From positions 1 through 34,113 of the forward strand of contig JAOEWO010000025.1 of the NCBI GenBank assembly GCA_028383925.1: 34,113 bases of DNA, given 5' to 3'. The position numbers and the translations under genes were made by a program. Under the pieces are notes generated by a model. It was not told the origin of the DNA. It was given only the letters and a program-made list of their open reading frames with translations, and searched no databases. Position 1 is the stretch's first letter. Every line of letters starts with the position of its first letter. Of this stretch, positions 32,998 through 34,113 are shown one piece after another. Origin of the DNA: Winogradskyella sp. (GTDB lineage Bacteria > Bacteroidota > Bacteroidia > Flavobacteriales > Flavobacteriaceae).

Positions 32998-34113
32998 ATG
33001 AAAAAAAAACCAAACAAATCGGGTTTCGTCTTTAAAACCTACGAAGCTCCCAACCAATCTCCGTTTGAAAAACTCTTTGAGATTTTTAAAGAACTCATTA
33101 CCCATACCTCAGGAGATTTTGATGAAGCTATAGATTGGATGCGTCAACTTGACAAGGAATATAAGTTAACCACACCAGAATATACCATCGATGATTTTAT
33201 TGAAGACTTAAAAGATAAAGGTTACATAAAAGAAGAAATCGATGCTGATGGTGATGGAGAAGGAGGCAGTGGCATGGCCATTACAGCAAAAACTGAACGT
33301 GCTATTCGCCAACAAGCCTTAGATCATATTTTTGGCAAGATTAAGCGCAGTGGTTCAGGTAATCATAAGAGTAAAGGTGTTGGTCTTGGTGATGAACATA
33401 CAGGTGATTTTAGAAGTTATCAGTTTGGTGATGGCTTAGATAAAGTCTCAATGACGGAAAGTATTAGAAACGCTCAAATTAACAACGGTATTGGCGATTT
33501 TAGTCTTACTGAAGACGATTTGGTTGTGGAAGAAACGCTTCATAAAAGCCAAATGAGTACAGTGTTAATGATAGATATTAGCCATAGTATGATTCTTTAT
33601 GGTGAAGATCGAATTACTCCCGCTAAAAAAGTAGCCATGGCTTTGGCCGAATTAATCACCACACGCTATCCAAAAGATACCTTAGAGATTTTAGTATTCG
33701 GAAACGATGCTTGGCCAATTAAAATAAAGGAATTGCCCTATTTAAAAGTCGGTCCTTACCATACAAATACGGTTGCAGGATTGCAATTGGCAATGGATAT
33801 GTTGCGACGAAAGCGAAATACAAACAAACAAATTTTTATGATTACGGATGGTAAACCAAGTTGTTTGCGTATGCCAGATGGTCAGTATTATAAAAATAGT
33901 AATGGCTTAGATCCGTTTATTACTAATAAGTGCTACGCTATGGCGCAACAAGCACGACGTTTACATATACCTATCACCACATTTATGATTGCTGAAGATC
34001 CGTATTTAATGCAATTTATTAGAGAGTTTACGCAAGCCAATAGAGGTAAAGCCTTTTACACAGGTTTAAAAGGATTGGGTGAAATGATTTTTGAAGATTA
34101 CGAGAACAACAGA
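32998..34113 (+). CDS. VWA-domain protein (CoxE/ChlD-like), 3'-truncated by the window
   Basis: The ATG at 32998 opens 372 codons that run off the window. The N-terminal part is basic (KKKPNKSGFVFKTYEAP), then helical and charged, with a Gly/Asp-rich stretch (DADGDGEGGSG) near residue 83. From about residue 187 there is a von Willebrand A domain with the metal-site motif D193-I-S195-H-S197, a Thr in NTVAGLQLAMDML and ITDGKPS as the third metal loop. Such proteins usually pair with a MoxR-type AAA+ ATPase in metal insertion or complex remodelling; that partner would be outside the window. No signal peptide is visible, so it is probably cytoplasmic. Confidence 0.9.
   Translation, partial: MKKKPNKSGFVFKTYEAPNQSPFEKLFEIFKELITHTSGDFDEAIDWMRQLDKEYKLTTPEYTIDDFIEDLKDKGYIKEEIDADGDGEGGSGMAITAKTERAIRQQALDHIFGKIKRSGSGNHKSKGVGLGDEHTGDFRSYQFGDGLDKVSMTESIRNAQINNGIGDFSLTEDDLVVEETLHKSQMSTVLMIDISHSMILYGEDRITPAKKVAMALAELITTRYPKDTLEILVFGNDAWPIKIKELPYLKVGPYHTNTVAGLQLAMDMLRRKRNTNKQIFMITDGKPSCLRMPDGQYYKNSNGLDPFITNKCYAMAQQARRLHIPITTFMIAEDPYLMQFIREFTQANRGKAFYTGLKGLGEMIFEDYENNR

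Noticed and set aside
32913..33035. 40-codon frame as a separate gene before the VWA gene
   Set aside because: It overlaps the VWA start by 38 bases, is mostly lysine from A-runs and has no recognisable motif. It is kept only as a possible leader peptide under findings.
1..34113. tRNA, rRNA, CRISPR arrays, transposases or phage genes
   Set aside because: I found no cloverleaf-like segments, no regularly spaced repeats and no recombinase or transposase motifs on reading both strands.

Overview
The window is AT-rich DNA from a member of the Bacteroidota, most likely a marine Flavobacteriaceae species. The support is a fused ccoN-ccoO cytochrome oxidase gene, a PorV/PorQ-type outer-membrane protein of the type IX secretion family, a cyclophilin-FKBP fusion, several promoters with the Bacteroidota -7 element TAnnTTTG, and no obvious Shine-Dalgarno sequences. 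The gene order looks chromosomal. I see no rRNA, tRNA, CRISPR array, prophage or insertion sequence.

Layout. (1) 1-4464: the end of a surface-polysaccharide locus, with two GT4 glycosyltransferases (the first cut by the window edge), a Wzy/O-antigen-ligase-like membrane protein and a polyprenyl glycosylphosphotransferase. (2) 4470-8521: a PorV/PorQ-like protein with a DUF4105 membrane protein (minus strand), then phosphatidylserine synthase and a DUF808 membrane protein (plus strand). (3) 8518-13768: an envelope operon kdsD-tatC-carboxymuconolactone decarboxylase-lptB (minus strand), divergent from recQ. (4) 13890-16865: an unrecognised small protein, a two-domain peptidyl-prolyl isomerase, a lipoprotein and a Cu/Zn superoxide dismutase lipoprotein. 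(5) 17035-29382: a low-oxygen respiration island with hemN and a universal stress protein, a sulfite-exporter-like membrane protein, ccoH, ccoG, ccoP, ccoQ, ccoNO, ccoS, ccoI and a CRP/FNR-family regulator. (6) 29568-34113: a large BNR/VPS10-like secreted protein and the start of a VWA-domain protein that runs off the window.

The main find is in the low-oxygen island. Three 20-bp palindromes with ATGA/TCAT half-sites lie upstream of hemN, the ccoS-led oxidase operon and ccoI. In all three the palindrome centre is 29.5 bp upstream of the first base of a TAnnTTTG-like -7 element, which would put it near -40. All three promoters have a poor -33 element. This is the geometry of a class II CRP/FNR activator. 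The gene next to the third palindrome encodes a CRP/FNR protein with the E...R recognition-helix residues and an FNR-like set of cysteines. For the regulator's own promoter the same palindrome sits inside the core promoter, which suggests autorepression. The encoded functions fit one purpose: anaerobic haem synthesis (HemN), copper loading (CcoI), oxidase assembly (CcoS, CcoG, CcoH) and the cbb3 oxidase itself.

Other notable points are a RecQ that has lost all four zinc-binding cysteines, a CcoP with a single haem c motif, a tandem hairpin repeat inside the cco operon, and a possibly frameshifted small gene in the only gene-free gap longer than 300 bases (19247-19600).
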